DNA from: Desulfitobacterium dehalogenans ATCC 51507
Lineage (GTDB): Bacteria > Bacillota > Desulfitobacteriia > Desulfitobacteriales > Desulfitobacteriaceae
NCBI RefSeq assembly: GCF_000243155.2
Contig: NC_018017.1
Coordinates: 2,976,001 to 3,040,000 of the forward strand
Length of the DNA: 64,000 bases
Direction of reading: 5' to 3'
The notes below the pieces were generated by a model. That model made no database searches, had not been told where the DNA came from, and saw only the letters and a list, made by a program, of their open reading frames with translations. The position numbers and the translations under genes were made by a program. Of the stretch, positions 41,033 to 50,718 are shown one piece after another. The stretch's first letter is position 1, and every line of letters begins with the position of its first letter.

Positions 41033-41198
41033 ATTCTTTATAATAATGATGCTGATACCGGGACATGGCTACCCGGCGCTGTGAACATCTTTCAACAGAC
41101 ACCCGCCTTAAACCGGAAGAGAGTAAGGATAAGAAAGACGGACAAAATGCTTTGACCATGTGCTCTTTGTACCTGTTTTCTTTCCTGTTATGAAGCAT
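41031..41198 (-). CDS. Possible 55-residue basic protein
   Basis: ATG 41198 lies 5 bases after GGAGGGG. The product starts MLHNRKENRYKEHMV, has a short hydrophobic AFCPSFLSLL stretch, and ends RRVAMSRYQHHYYKE; the calculated charge is strongly positive. The stop codon falls inside the stem of the following terminator. A hairpin CGACT...AGTCG lies before the ribosome site. No family recognised; it could be a small protein or a leader peptide. Confidence 0.4.
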   Translation of the reverse strand: MLHNRKENRYKEHMVKAFCPSFLSLLSSGLRRVSVERCSQRRVAMSRYQHHYYKE

Positions 41199-41336
41199 AA
41201 ATACCCCTCCCCTACCAATTCACCGACTACCGTGGACTTCAGTCGTTTTCCTAGCTGCTAAAGGAATATTACACTATTAATGTTAATCCATTATTAAACT
41301 TAAGTAAATATAATTTTAAACTTTTGTATATAGGGT

Positions 41337-41384
41337 AAAAAAAAGACCGGAGAACCGGTCATCAAGCTCCGGTGCCACCCGGAG
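41337..41384 (-). terminator. Tandem hairpins after hemZ with alternative pairings
   Basis: On the minus strand, CTCCGG/CCGGAG (41384-41379 with 41372-41367, stem 1) is followed by GACCGG/CCGGTC (41360-41345) and an 8-U tract. CCGGAG can also pair with the CTCCGG between 41350 and 41357, so the structures exclude each other as in an attenuator. Confidence 0.75.
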
Positions 41385-41443
41385 ACTTAGTCAATCTTAA
41401 AATAGCATAATAATGTTAAGCTAAAAGCCGGATTCGGTTAAGT

Positions 41444-43003
41444 CTATCCAAGGATTTTTTCTGCTTCCGCTCTCTTCCTTTGGGTCTCTCCCCATCGCTC
41501 CAGGTAAACCTGCCAATTGGCCGGATGATGGAAACTGACCAGGGAAAAATCCGCCAGGTTTACAATTTTGCTGGAAGCCCCCGCTCCCAGGCCGATAACC
41601 GCTTGGTACTCTTCCATGATCCCAATATTATATCGGCATTCCAGGCCGGGCTTGGCAAAGCCGATATTCTCCAGATTGCCGGCGATCTGCTTTTGGCGAT
41701 AGAGATAATAGGGCTGCATTCCCATAGAACGAGCAGCGGCCATAACGACTTCCTGCATAGCCTCCAGTTCTCTGCCCAAATTCTGCGTCAAGCCCTGCTC
41801 ATGTTCCTTGGAACCTCGTTTGATGGCTAAGGCGTGAACTGTAAGATTATCCGGTTCCAGCGCTTTGATCTGCTCCAAAGTCTCCTGGATATCCCTAACC
41901 CCTTCTCCAGGCAGCCCTATGATCAAGTCCATATTAATGATCCAGCCGGGAATCTCACGGGCAAGTCCATAGACTTTGAGGATATCCTCTACTGTATGGG
42001 CACGGCCAATCCGCTGCAGCGTTCGATTATGCATGGTTTGAGGATTGATGCTCAATCGATTGACCCCGCTTGCACGGAGAGCTAGAAGCTTCTCCTGGGA
42101 CAAGGTATCAGGCCGGCCTGCTTCCACGGTAAACTCTAAGGCTTCTTTATGGGGAATATGGGTCATCATTAAAGCAATCAGGCAACGGATCTCCGCAGTG
42201 GTAAGTATGGTAGGTGTTCCTCCGCCCAGATAAAGGGAATCCGCCGTAAGGCCTGCAGTTCGCATCCATTCTCCTGTCGCCCTGATCTCTTCCCCTAACC
42301 CCTGCAGATAGTGCTCCAGAGGCTCTCTGCTCCGCTTTAATGAATACGCGGGAAAGGAGCAATAGGAGCAACGGCTAGGACAGAAGGGTATCCCGATATA
42401 GACGGCCACATCCATGGGATGGTTCTTCATCGTCTCCAGGAAAGGCTGCTGAATGGACACCACTTCTTGAAGCAATTGGGCTTTATCCTCACGGATTGCG
42501 TACACCTCGCGCAGAGATCCCTCCCTGTCTTCTAAAGGGTATCCTGCCTCTTTTAAGCGATGGAGAATTTTGCTGGGGCGAATTCCCGTTAGGATTCCCC
42601 AAGGGGGAGTGTGCCCTGTTCTCTGAGAAAAAAGAGCGATAAGCCCCCTCTTTAATAAGAGCTTTCGTTTTCCTTCCTTTCCCACATAGGGATGGGATAA
42701 AAGGAATTTTATCTGTTCCTCATTGAGGGTGATTGAGACTTCAGTAAAATTTGAACCGGTTTTGCAGTTAAAATACCCTTCAATTCGCCAGGGAGCATCC
42801 GGATAATGAATATCAATGTGAAGAATACCCAGTTCATCATTGACTGCATCATTTTCACGACTTAGATTCGTTGAAACCGTTGATTGATGGTTATCTTCCT
42901 CTTCAAACTCCACCTGGGCCTCCGGAAAAAAGGCCCGGCTTAAGGAAAGACCCGCTTCCAATTCGGAGCGGGATAAAGTATTGCTTTTTAAAATGATGTT
43001 CAT
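41444..43003 (-). CDS. hemZ: Coproporphyrinogen dehydrogenase HemZ (radical SAM)
   Basis: A 519-residue HemN-like radical SAM enzyme. The N-terminal about 160 residues are the HemZ-specific extension; the cluster motif PFCPSRCSYCSF lies at about residues 205-216, followed by TDSLYLGGGTPTILT and RLSINPQTMHNRTLQRIGR. HemZ proteins are proposed to oxidise coproporphyrinogen III without oxygen, though activity differs among members. The start overlaps the end of the MBL hydrolase gene by 4 bases, so they are coupled. Two tandem hairpins follow the stop. Confidence 0.9.
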   Translation of the reverse strand: MNIILKSNTLSRSELEAGLSLSRAFFPEAQVEFEEEDNHQSTVSTNLSRENDAVNDELGILHIDIHYPDAPWRIEGYFNCKTGSNFTEVSITLNEEQIKFLLSHPYVGKEGKRKLLLKRGLIALFSQRTGHTPPWGILTGIRPSKILHRLKEAGYPLEDREGSLREVYAIREDKAQLLQEVVSIQQPFLETMKNHPMDVAVYIGIPFCPSRCSYCSFPAYSLKRSREPLEHYLQGLGEEIRATGEWMRTAGLTADSLYLGGGTPTILTTAEIRCLIALMMTHIPHKEALEFTVEAGRPDTLSQEKLLALRASGVNRLSINPQTMHNRTLQRIGRAHTVEDILKVYGLAREIPGWIINMDLIIGLPGEGVRDIQETLEQIKALEPDNLTVHALAIKRGSKEHEQGLTQNLGRELEAMQEVVMAAARSMGMQPYYLYRQKQIAGNLENIGFAKPGLECRYNIGIMEEYQAVIGLGAGASSKIVNLADFSLVSFHHPANWQVYLERWGETQRKRAEAEKILG

Positions 43004-43617
43004 CGCAAAAACGGGTTATCCCGCTTTTCCCTCCCGATCGTGGTTTCCGGTCCATGGCCCGGGTATACCTTAGTGTCCTCAGGCAAAACAAGCAATTTCT
43101 TTACAATGGAGTCGATCAATTCTTGGTAAGATCCACCGGGAAAGTCCGTCCGTCCGATGGAACCATCAAAAAGAGTATCTCCGCTGATCAGCCCTTCTGA
43201 GGTCAGAAAACACACTCCCCCGGGGGTATGTCCAGGTGTGGCGATCACTGTAAGGGTCAGGTTTCCCACCTGCACTACCTGACCATCCTCCAGCAGAAAA
43301 TCTGCCGATTTATAGTCATAGGATCTTCCCAACATCCGGGAAAGATTATGAGCGCCGCTGGTCAGCATAATGGCATCCTCTTTATGAATCCCTACTTTCG
43401 CCTGATAAAGCTCACGTAATTCATCCACAGCACCAATATGGTCAAAATGTCCATGAGTAAGCAGGATATATTCCACCTGAACTCCTTCTTCAGCTATCCA
43501 TCGTTGAATCCCGGCACCATTGGCTCCCGGGTCGATGATAGCCGCCTTCTTGGTTTCCGGGCAGCTCACAAGATAACAATTAGCCCCCATAGATCCTACC
43601 GCACGACACTCAATCAT
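43000..43617 (-). CDS. MBL-fold metallo-hydrolase (glyoxalase II-like)
   Basis: About 205 residues from ATG 43617, 7 bases after GGAGG; longer versions to 43689 would overlap dtd. The metal motif THGHFDHIGAVDEL (about residues 56-69), ATPGHTPGGVCF (about residue 132), DTLFDGSIGRTDFPGG and VYPGHGPETTIG are all present, so the two-metal site should be intact. YcbL/YqgX-type proteins like this hydrolyse thioesters. It lies between dtd and hemZ in a tight operon. Confidence 0.92.
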   Translation of the reverse strand: MIECRAVGSMGANCYLVSCPETKKAAIIDPGANGAGIQRWIAEEGVQVEYILLTHGHFDHIGAVDELRELYQAKVGIHKEDAIMLTSGAHNLSRMLGRSYDYKSADFLLEDGQVVQVGNLTLTVIATPGHTPGGVCFLTSEGLISGDTLFDGSIGRTDFPGGSYQELIDSIVKKLLVLPEDTKVYPGHGPETTIGREKRDNPFLR

Positions 43618-43672
43618 GTAGATCCCTCCATCAAAAGCATACTTTCCTACTTTCAGATAATTGGTAATAAAA

Positions 43673-44122
43673 TTAGAAGTTCTTCTCACTATCGATAAGC
43701 AAGGTTACCGGCCCATCATTGACCAGGGCCACCTGCATCTCGGCCTGAAAGATCCCTGTTTCCACATGGAGTCCACAGCCCCGTATTTTTTCCACAGCCT
43801 GCTGGAAAAGGTTTTTAGCCATCTCGGGAGGTGCCGCTGTGGAAAAGCTGGGGCGTTTTCCTTTACGACAATCTCCATAAAGGGTGAATTGAGAGACCAT
43901 GAGAATTTCCCCGCCTACATCCTGGATAGAGCGGTTCATCTTCCCTTCCTCATCTTCAAAGAGTCGAAGTCCGACGATTTTATCCACCATCCAGTCCAGG
44001 TCAGATACGGTATCTCCTTGTCCTACTCCGAAAAGAACCAACAATCCGGCTCCAATCCGGCCAACGATTTCTCCCTCCACAGTCACTGAGGCCTGGGTCA
44101 CTCTCTGAACAACACTGCGCAA
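43673..44122 (-). CDS. dtd: D-aminoacyl-tRNA deacylase
   Basis: Removes D-amino acids (and glycine) wrongly attached to tRNA. The 149-residue protein has the conserved [10 protein letters not shown] start, [18 protein letters not shown] (about residues 77-94) and, near the C-terminus, the cross-subunit motif [11 protein letters not shown] with the Gly-cisPro-like pair. It follows relA by 2 bases and precedes the MBL gene. Confidence 0.94.
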   Translation of the reverse strand: MRSVVQRVTQASVTVEGEIVGRIGAGLLVLFGVGQGDTVSDLDWMVDKIVGLRLFEDEEGKMNRSIQDVGGEILMVSQFTLYGDCRKGKRPSFSTAAPPEMAKNLFQQAVEKIRGCGLHVETGIFQAEMQVALVNDGPVTLLIDSEKNF

Positions 44123-44124
44123 AG

Positions 44125-46305
44125 TTAACGTCCTCCTAAATGTACCCGTTCCACAGATGTGACATCCTTAACCCGCCGAATCTTCTGCATGACATTATAC
44201 AAATGTCCAAGATTGCGAATCTCAATACTCAATTGAATATGGGTACTCTTATCTTTAGCCACTCGGGCATTAATCGCTAAAATATTCGTTCGGCTCTCCA
44301 CTACCACATTCATCACATCCGTAACCAAACGCGGCCGGTCTAAGGCGAAAATCTCCAAATCCACCGGATAGATGGATTCGACTTCCGTATCCCAGATGAC
44401 TTCAACCATCCGGGCTTGTTCTTCCTGAGAATGAAATTTGATATTATCACACTCGCGGCGATGAATGGAGACCCCTCTCCCCCGGGTAATATAGCCCACG
44501 ATATCATCTCCAGGTAAAGGGTTACAGCAACGGGAAAAACGAATGAGAATATTGTCCACTCCCTTGACCCTTACCCCTTGGCTCGCCTTACCATAACCAC
44601 TGGAAGACTTACCTTCTCCCTGCTGAAGGGCCTCCAACTGAAGCCGTTCCCGCTCATCCTTGGTCAGGTCTTCCTTTAAGCGCATAAGGACCTTATTCAC
44701 TGTAACTGCGCCGTCCCCCATGGCGGCATAGAGATCCTCCACACTGGTTATATTGTAAGCTTTACCAATCTTCAAAAGAATATCGGATTTAAGTACTTGA
44801 GTCGGATCTAAGCCAAGCTTGCGTACCTCCCGCTCGATTCCCTCCCGGCCCCGGGCAACGTTCTCTTCCCGCTTTTCCTTCTTAAACCACCCACGAATTC
44901 TGTTTTTGGCCTGGGATGTTTTTACGAAAGACAACCAATCCCGGCTGGGACCATTGCTTTGTTTTGAAGTCAAAATCTCGACAATATCGCCATTGGTCAA
45001 TTTGGTTTCCAGAGGTACAATGCGGCTGTTAATCTTCGCGCCCACACAACGGTGTCCTACATCCGTGTGAACCCGGTAAGCAAAATCAATCGGGCAGGAT
45101 CCTGCGGGAAGCTCCACCACATCTCCCTTGGGTGTAAAGACAAAAACCGTATCCGCAAAAAGGTCTATTCTGAGTGATTCCATGAATTCTCCGGCATCCC
45201 GTGAATCATGCTGCCACTCCAACAGCTGGCGCAGCCAGGAAAGCTTTTGCTCAAAATTACCACCTACAGGTTTTCCTGCGCCCTCTTTGTATTTCCAGTG
45301 GGCGGCAATACCGTATTCAGCGGTGCGATGCATTTCCCAGGTACGAATCTGGATCTCAAAGGGCTCTCCATGGGCCCCAACCAAGGTCGTATGCAAGGAC
45401 TGATACATATTGGGTTTGGGCATGGCGATATAGTCCTTAAACCGGCCGGGCAAGGGCTTCCACATCGTATGAATGATTCCCAGAGCGCCATAACAGTCAT
45501 TCACTGAATCGACAATAACCCGAACAGCCGTTAGATCGTAGATTTCGCTGAGCTCTCTATGTTGAGTAATCATTTTCCGATAGATGCTGTAAAAGTGCTT
45601 GGGGCGGCCTGATATATCCGCTTTGATGCCCACTTCAGTCAGGCGTTTGGATAACTGGGTGATCACTTCATTAATCTGGACTTCCCGTTCCGCCCGTTTT
45701 AAAGCGATTCCTTCTGACAAATCATAATACTCTTGAGGTTTCAAGTAGCGGAAGGAGAGATCCTCCAGCTCCCATTTAATGCGAAAAATACCCAGGCGGT
45801 TAGCCAGGGGCGCAAAAATTTCCAGAGTTTCCTGAGCAATCTCTTTTTGCTTTTTTTCAGAATGAAATTTCAGGGTCCGCATATTGTGAAGACGATCCGC
45901 CAATTTGATCAGAATCACCCGAATATCCTTAGCCATAGCCAAGAACATCTTGCGCAGGTTCTCAACCTGAAGCTCTTCCTTGCTCTTGTACTCAATCCGC
46001 CCTAGTTTTGTCACTCCATCGACCAGGATAGCCACTTGAGAGCCAAATTCTCTTTCAATATCTTCGATAGTGTACTTGGTATCTTCCACTACATCATGAA
46101 GGAATGCCGCCGCAATGGTGGCCTCATCCATTTCCAGTTCCGATAAAATCTTGGCCACTTCCAGAGGATGCTGAATATATTCTTCTCCTGAATTGCGAAG
46201 CTGCCCACGGTGTGCTTCTTCAGCAAAGGAATAAGCCTTTTCCACAAGCTTGATCCCTTCCGGAGACACTTTATGTAATTTTTCCATGAGCTCGCCAATC
46301 GACAT
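44125..46305 (-). CDS. relA: Bifunctional (p)ppGpp synthetase/hydrolase (Rel)
   Basis: A 726-residue long Rel protein. HD hydrolase domain with [12 protein letters not shown] (about residues 66-77), synthetase domain with [21 protein letters not shown] (about residues 245-265) and the [10 protein letters not shown] motif, TGS domain (about residues 395-455, [22 protein letters not shown]), zinc-finger/helical region with RCCNPLPGD, and a C-terminal ACT domain (about residues 655-726). Both catalytic motifs look intact, so it should make and degrade the alarmone. Operon with recJ-apt upstream and dtd downstream. Confidence 0.95.
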   Translation of the reverse strand: MSIGELMEKLHKVSPEGIKLVEKAYSFAEEAHRGQLRNSGEEYIQHPLEVAKILSELEMDEATIAAAFLHDVVEDTKYTIEDIEREFGSQVAILVDGVTKLGRIEYKSKEELQVENLRKMFLAMAKDIRVILIKLADRLHNMRTLKFHSEKKQKEIAQETLEIFAPLANRLGIFRIKWELEDLSFRYLKPQEYYDLSEGIALKRAEREVQINEVITQLSKRLTEVGIKADISGRPKHFYSIYRKMITQHRELSEIYDLTAVRVIVDSVNDCYGALGIIHTMWKPLPGRFKDYIAMPKPNMYQSLHTTLVGAHGEPFEIQIRTWEMHRTAEYGIAAHWKYKEGAGKPVGGNFEQKLSWLRQLLEWQHDSRDAGEFMESLRIDLFADTVFVFTPKGDVVELPAGSCPIDFAYRVHTDVGHRCVGAKINSRIVPLETKLTNGDIVEILTSKQSNGPSRDWLSFVKTSQAKNRIRGWFKKEKREENVARGREGIEREVRKLGLDPTQVLKSDILLKIGKAYNITSVEDLYAAMGDGAVTVNKVLMRLKEDLTKDERERLQLEALQQGEGKSSSGYGKASQGVRVKGVDNILIRFSRCCNPLPGDDIVGYITRGRGVSIHRRECDNIKFHSQEEQARMVEVIWDTEVESIYPVDLEIFALDRPRLVTDVMNVVVESRTNILAINARVAKDKSTHIQLSIEIRNLGHLYNVMQKIRRVKDVTSVERVHLGGR

Positions 46306-46333
46306 TATTCTGCTCCTCTCCTGTGCCCCTTTT

Positions 46334-46846
46334 TTAATACTTAATCAAGGAAAATATTTTATACCCTTCCAGCTTCTTACGACCTTCCAGAAAGCCTAAT
46401 TCGATCAAAAAGCTCATTCCCACCACCTGGGCACCGGTCTTTTCAAGCAAACGAGCCGTGGCGGAAATGGTTCCGCCGGTAGCCAGCAAATCATCCACAA
46501 TGACTACCCGCTGTCCCGGTTGAATGGCATCGGCGTGGACTTCCAAAGTATCACTGCCATATTCAAGTTCATAAGTTTCTCCCACGGTCTCACCGGGAAG
46601 TTTGCCCGGTTTGCGCACAGGAACAAAACCAATGCCCAGGGCGTAGGCTACCGGAGCTCCCAATAAAAAGCCACGGGCTTCCGGTCCCACAATGATATCC
46701 GGCTTACACTCCCTGACTTTCTCAATAATGGCATCAACGGCTGCTCGGTAAGCTTCTCCGTCTTTCAAGAGGGTAGTAATATCCTTAAAAGAAATACCGG
46801 GTTTGGGAAAATCATCGATGACGCGAATATACTCACTAAAATCCAA
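46334..46846 (-). CDS. apt: Adenine phosphoribosyltransferase
   Basis: Converts adenine and PRPP to AMP. About 170 residues from TTG 46846, 8 bases after AAAGGTG; this gives the same length and start ([23 protein letters not shown]) as the Bacillus enzyme, whereas GTG 46855 would put the ribosome site on the start. PRPP motif [15 protein letters not shown] (about residues 114-128), [10 protein letters not shown] and [11 protein letters not shown] are present. Between recJ and relA, the usual Firmicute position. Confidence 0.94.
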   Translation of the reverse strand: MDFSEYIRVIDDFPKPGISFKDITTLLKDGEAYRAAVDAIIEKVRECKPDIIVGPEARGFLLGAPVAYALGIGFVPVRKPGKLPGETVGETYELEYGSDTLEVHADAIQPGQRVVIVDDLLATGGTISATARLLEKTGAQVVGMSFLIELGFLEGRKKLEGYKIFSLIKY

Positions 46847-46876
46847 TGCCTTCACACCTTTCCATTCTTTAGTTCT

Positions 46877-49285
46877 CTATCGGTACCGGCCCAGCCTTGT
46901 CTGAAACTCCGGCCAAGGCATAGTGCAATATTCTTCTTTAAACGCCATGGTCTCCTGCCAGCGCTTTTTGGCACTCCGAAAACGCAGCGCCCCTTCCAAA
47001 TCCAGCTTTTTCTTGGCGGGGATCCACTCGATATGGATGGCACCCGGTCTATGGCGCAGACAGCGGAGCAAATTCAGCTCTTCCAAGATTTTCAAGCCGG
47101 TTCGGGCTTGCCACAGGGGAATTCCCTCCACCTGCCAGGTGAACGGATTATTCTTAATAGCCAAATCATATAACACTCTGTACAATTGGACAAGATCTTC
47201 CCGAGATAAATAACCCGTTCGCTCTTTTAAGACGAGGGCCTCAATCTTACTCTCGGCAATGATCATGCCTTGTCCACCTTGGTTTTGGGTCTCCCTCATG
47301 ATCTCCCTCACTGCGTTCCACGATGAAGGAACCCCTATAATCATAGCCCAATCTGCCTTGAGATCCGTTTCAGGCCGTTGAGGGTCTGATCCGGTAAAAT
47401 CCCAAAGGGCGACTGAAGCACCCCAGCTTTCAAGGGTTTTGCTCCATTCTTCCCGATTTTTAGCTCTCCAATCCATGACTTTCAAGCCTTGAGAAGATGG
47501 GCTTCCTGCAGCCATTTCCTCCGGTCCCAAAGCGATCTCCTGCAAAGCCGCTGAGTGGTCATTATCTTCCTGCCATGGGGCCTTGGGTTGAATATCTTTA
47601 ATCATCAGCTGGATATTCTGGGTTCCTCGGAAAGTATTCCAGTCCAAACCAAAAGCTACGTCCACCGTTGAAGACCCTAAAATATTCCCTAACTCTTCCC
47701 CTTTGCGAAAAGCTATTCCTTCCCATTCACCTTGGGTTCCGAACATACATTTTAAATGAGCCTGGTCTTTCCCCACTAGATCGGCCATATAGAGGGGATA
47801 ATCCTTTCCGGCCAGAACCGGACTGGGATTACCAAATCCGAAGGGGGCAAGATGCTCTAAATCGCGCATCAAGGAAGCATCAAGGGCCTCCAAAGGGACG
47901 CATTGGTCCACACGAACCCGTTCATAAAACATATCCTCCGGGAAATTTTGAGCTGCTTGATTCAAAGCCTCGCAAAGAAGGGGGATATTCTCCGGTTTCA
48001 GCGAGAAACCGGCAGCCTGGCTATGTCCACCGAATTTCTCCAAAAGCTCTGCCTGAGCCTTCAGTTCATCTAGTACATGATAGCCTCCTATCCCTCTGGC
48101 GGACCCTTTTCCTATATCCTCTTCCTCCGTGACAAGGAAAACGGGGCGATAATAGCGCTCCACCAAGCGAGAAGCCACAATTCCGATGACCCCATGGTGC
48201 CAGTTCTTACCCGATAAAACAATAACCCTGGGAAGTGGAGCTTCCTCTAAAATCTTCACTGCTTCTGCAAAGATATCCTTTTCTGTGTCCTGGCGCAAGG
48301 CGTTTTCCCGGCTTAAAAACCGTGCTAACTCGACAGCCCGATCTTCATGGCCTGTGAGCAACAGCTCCAATCCGGCTCTGGCGCTATCCATCCGACCGGC
48401 AGCATTAATTCGCGGCGCCACCATAAAAGCGATCTGCCCCGCTTTAAGAGGTTTCCCCCATAGACCACACTCCTCAAGTAGAGTGCGCAGTCCTAAATGA
48501 ATGGTATTCTCCATCTGCCGTAAGCCATAGGCCACGATGGTACGGTTCTCATGGGTTAAGGGGACAAGGTCCGCAATGGTCCCTAAGGCTACTAAATCTA
48601 AAATTTCCAGGACAGCATAGGCTCCCGTCCCACCGCAATCTAAAGTCTCTAACAAGGCCTGAGCCAACTTAAAAGCTACTCCCACTCCAGCGAGTTCCCG
48701 AAAAGGGTATCTAGAGTCCTTAACCTTCGGATTCAGGATAGTATAGGCTTGGGGCAGGATTTCAGGCGGCTCATGATGATCGGTAAGAATCATATCTATC
48801 CCCTGAGACCGGGCATACTCCACTTCATCCACGGCAGTAATGCCACAGTCCACGGTAATGATCACTTTAACATCAGCTTGGGAAGCTTTTAATACGGCAT
48901 CCTTATGTAATCCATACCCTTCGTCCATCCTGCTGGGAATATAGGCGACCGCCTTAAACCCTAAATCTGTCAATACTTTATAGAGTAATGCCGTACTGGT
49001 TACCCCATCCACATCATAATCGCCGTAGATAAGGATTTTTTCTTCTTGAGCCCGTGCCTGCTCTAAACGTTCAACTGCCTTAGCCATTTCTCTAAAGGCA
49101 AAAGGGGAATTTAAATTGAGTAAGGAGGGGCTTAGAAATTCCAGGATTTCTTCTTCCGTCCCGACGCCCCGCTGGCTTAAAATGTCTGCAACCACCGGAG
49201 AAATCCCTAAGCGCTGTGGGAGTGAGCTGCTGCTATCTTGAAGCCCAGGAAGGGGTCGTGGTTTTGTCCATATTCTTTTTGTCAT
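46877..49285 (-). CDS. recJ: Single-stranded-DNA-specific exonuclease RecJ
   Basis: An 802-residue 5'-3' exonuclease of recombination and repair. The DHH domain has GDYDVDGVTSTALLY (about residues 82-96), VDCGITAVDEV and LTDHHEPPE (about residues 166-174); DHHA1 has VIVLSGKNWHHGVIGIVASRLV and SARGIGGYHVLD, GGHSQAAGFS. The C-terminal extension of about 230 residues, as in Bacillus RecJ, contains no motif I can name. ATG follows GGAGG. First gene of the recJ-apt-rel block. Confidence 0.95.
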   Translation of the reverse strand: MTKRIWTKPRPLPGLQDSSSSLPQRLGISPVVADILSQRGVGTEEEILEFLSPSLLNLNSPFAFREMAKAVERLEQARAQEEKILIYGDYDVDGVTSTALLYKVLTDLGFKAVAYIPSRMDEGYGLHKDAVLKASQADVKVIITVDCGITAVDEVEYARSQGIDMILTDHHEPPEILPQAYTILNPKVKDSRYPFRELAGVGVAFKLAQALLETLDCGGTGAYAVLEILDLVALGTIADLVPLTHENRTIVAYGLRQMENTIHLGLRTLLEECGLWGKPLKAGQIAFMVAPRINAAGRMDSARAGLELLLTGHEDRAVELARFLSRENALRQDTEKDIFAEAVKILEEAPLPRVIVLSGKNWHHGVIGIVASRLVERYYRPVFLVTEEEDIGKGSARGIGGYHVLDELKAQAELLEKFGGHSQAAGFSLKPENIPLLCEALNQAAQNFPEDMFYERVRVDQCVPLEALDASLMRDLEHLAPFGFGNPSPVLAGKDYPLYMADLVGKDQAHLKCMFGTQGEWEGIAFRKGEELGNILGSSTVDVAFGLDWNTFRGTQNIQLMIKDIQPKAPWQEDNDHSAALQEIALGPEEMAAGSPSSQGLKVMDWRAKNREEWSKTLESWGASVALWDFTGSDPQRPETDLKADWAMIIGVPSSWNAVREIMRETQNQGGQGMIIAESKIEALVLKERTGYLSREDLVQLYRVLYDLAIKNNPFTWQVEGIPLWQARTGLKILEELNLLRCLRHRPGAIHIEWIPAKKKLDLEGALRFRSAKKRWQETMAFKEEYCTMPWPEFQTRLGRYR

Positions 49286-49378
49286 GCTCCACCTCCATAG
49301 GCAATATTATACCTTACCCTTTCCACTTTTGTGGATGTTATATTGAGACCTTAAGGGGTTAACACCAAAATATAAAAA

Positions 49379-49397
49379 GGACTTCCAGGAGAAGTCC
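49379..49397 (-). terminator. Terminator of the membrane protein gene at 49495
   Basis: GGACTTC (49379-49385) pairs with GAAGTCC (49391-49397) around CAGGA; TTTTT follows on the minus strand. About 100 bases after the stop, with no other feature in between. Confidence 0.75.
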
Positions 49398-49494
49398 CAC
49401 AGTCTAATCAGCGATAAGTCCAAAACTTTGACATTAACTTATTTCAGAATAACAAAATTAAATAGTAATGACAAGAACAAAATGTATTGAATTT

Positions 49495-49935
49495 TCAAAT
49501 CATAACATTGCCGATGATAATGCACAAGATGCCCATCAACGCACGCCAGAGAATCGGGGAAATTCCCCATACCACTTCTTTTAACCTGATCTTAGGAATT
49601 AACCCTGTACCTACAATTAAAGCCCATACTATCACTGCAAGAATGGGGGTAAAAAAAGCGCCAAAGACCACCAAACTGGCTATACCCCCAGCTAAACCCG
49701 CCACAACATTGCTTTGACGGGCTTTTTTTGCAAAATATAAAAGAGCTCCTATACTTATGAACACTCCAATTATAAAGGGGACTTCCCATAGCCAAAAATT
49801 ATCCGGATGCGTATACCAGAGAATTCCACTTATTATGAATGCGGCCGCCAAAGCTCCTCGAATTCCACCTATGAATATCAAGGCAGCCGCCAGCAGAAGC
49901 AACCATTCCAGCAAGACCAGAACCACAAAAGCCAA
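49495..49935 (-). CDS. Polytopic membrane protein of unknown function
   Basis: 146 residues, almost entirely hydrophobic, with about five helices; the glycine-rich centre VVAGLAGGIASLVVFGAF faintly recalls DUF456-type proteins, but I would not assign it. The segment PKIRLKEVVWGISPILWRALMG forms the last loop and helix. ATG follows AAAGGGGGAT. It is a single gene with its own terminator, facing away from the tiny peptide genes that follow. Confidence 0.75.
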   Translation of the reverse strand: MAFVVLVLLEWLLLLAAALIFIGGIRGALAAAFIISGILWYTHPDNFWLWEVPFIIGVFISIGALLYFAKKARQSNVVAGLAGGIASLVVFGAFFTPILAVIVWALIVGTGLIPKIRLKEVVWGISPILWRALMGILCIIIGNVMI

Positions 49936-50097
49936 GGTCCATCCCCCTTTCTAACGACATTTTGAATTAGTATCTCCCGTATTATGGTAAAAAAATCAAT
50001 AGGAAATATATTCCTGGACAACTGGCATATTTAACCATTTAAGCATATTTTGTATTGAAACTGTATCTTAAATCTTTGTTAAGGGAGGAATTGCGCT

Positions 50098-50181
50098 ATG
50101 TGGGGTTGGTGGGGTTTTCCTTGGTGGGGCTTCGGTTTTGGATTCCCTTGGGGTATTTGGCGTCGTCGCTGGTGGTGGTAA
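50098..50181 (+). CDS. Tryptophan/glycine-rich micropeptide (27 residues)
   Basis: ATG 50098 lies 9 bases after AGGGAGG. The product starts MWGWWGFPWWGFGFGF and ends with three Arg and three Trp: 10 Trp, 6 Gly and 4 Phe in 27 residues. It could lie in the membrane interface. A terminator follows at 50291. The strong ribosome site and an exact frame with such biased composition favour a real gene. No family recognised; the cluster of tiny spore-type peptides next to it suggests a related role. Confidence 0.6.
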   Translation: MWGWWGFPWWGFGFGFPWGIWRRRWWW

Positions 50182-50290
50182 ACCGCTCTGGCACTCAGCT
50201 TTCTTAAGTGTGCTTATTATCTCTTTATTCTTAGGTAGGTTTCTTGCCCCTTTATTTTTCTATAAGCTTCATTATAAGTATTCCGGGAAG

Positions 50291-50314
50291 GGCCGTTGGT
50301 TATCGCCAACGGTC
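50291..50314 (+). terminator. Terminator after the Trp-rich micropeptide gene
   Basis: GGCCGTTGG pairs with CCAACGGTC (one G-T) around TTATCG; TCTTTCTT follows on the plus strand. It is about 110 bases after the stop; the stretch between holds nothing else I can see. Confidence 0.75.
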
Positions 50315-50403
50315 TTTCTTGGCACTATTGCAAGGTTGCCGACCCCAGGGTGCATGAGGGTGCGAATGTCAAGTAAGCTGCATAGAAGTCTGATCATAAA
50401 GAA

Positions 50404-50505
50404 AACTTGGCTGGCGCCAAGCCTCTGGCGAAGGCGGCTGCCTAGTTGCCCTTATGCTTAGAAAGTATATAGCGCAAGCATATACTTTCTGATAGTGCAA
50501 AAAAA
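50404..50505. repeat. Dispersed hairpin repeat, copy B (core 50445-50487)
   Basis: Second copy of the element at 15732-15832. AGAAAGTATAT and ATATACTTTCT (50460-50490) form an 11-bp stem with GC/GC closing a GCAA loop and one bulged A. To the left, CTTGGC/GCCAAG and CCTCTGGCGAAGG form smaller hairpins. The right end is the A-tract 50499-50505, the U-tract of the minus-strand terminator. Confidence 0.75.
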
Positions 50506-50528
50506 GGCCCCCTCGAATGAGGAGGCTT
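50506..50528 (-). terminator. Terminator of the micropeptide operon
   Basis: GGCCCCCTC and GAGGAGGCT pair (one mismatch) around GAAT; seven U follow on the minus strand. About 27 bases after the stop of the 27-codon gene. Confidence 0.8.
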
Positions 50529-50554
50529 CTTATGGGGACTTTAGAGTTAATTGC

Positions 50555-50638
50555 TTAGAATACAATTCCCATAGCAATGAGAAGTAAGATGATGACTACA
50601 ACGATTGCGATTCCTGCTCCCAAATTTGTTCCTGTCAT
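50555..50638 (-). CDS. Single-helix micropeptide (27 residues), YjcZ-like
   Basis: ATG 50638 follows GGGAGGG by about 6 bases. The product is MTGTNLGAGIAIVVVII then LLLIAMGIVF: a short head and one membrane helix. Its helix is almost identical to that of the 37-residue peptide at 50908-51021, so the two are paralogues. YjcZ-type sporulation peptides have such a layout. Last of three genes before a terminator. Confidence 0.7.
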   Translation of the reverse strand: MTGTNLGAGIAIVVVIILLLIAMGIVF

Positions 50639-50718
50639 TTGATACCCTCCCTAAATTGCACTCTCTCGATAAGCGAAGACAATAGATCCTGTTAAAGTGG
50701 CCTTTCGCATGCTTTTGA

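Noticed and set aside
47668-48132. Plus-strand frame (154 codons) opposite recJ
   Set aside because: Antisense to recJ and without a ribosome site or family match.
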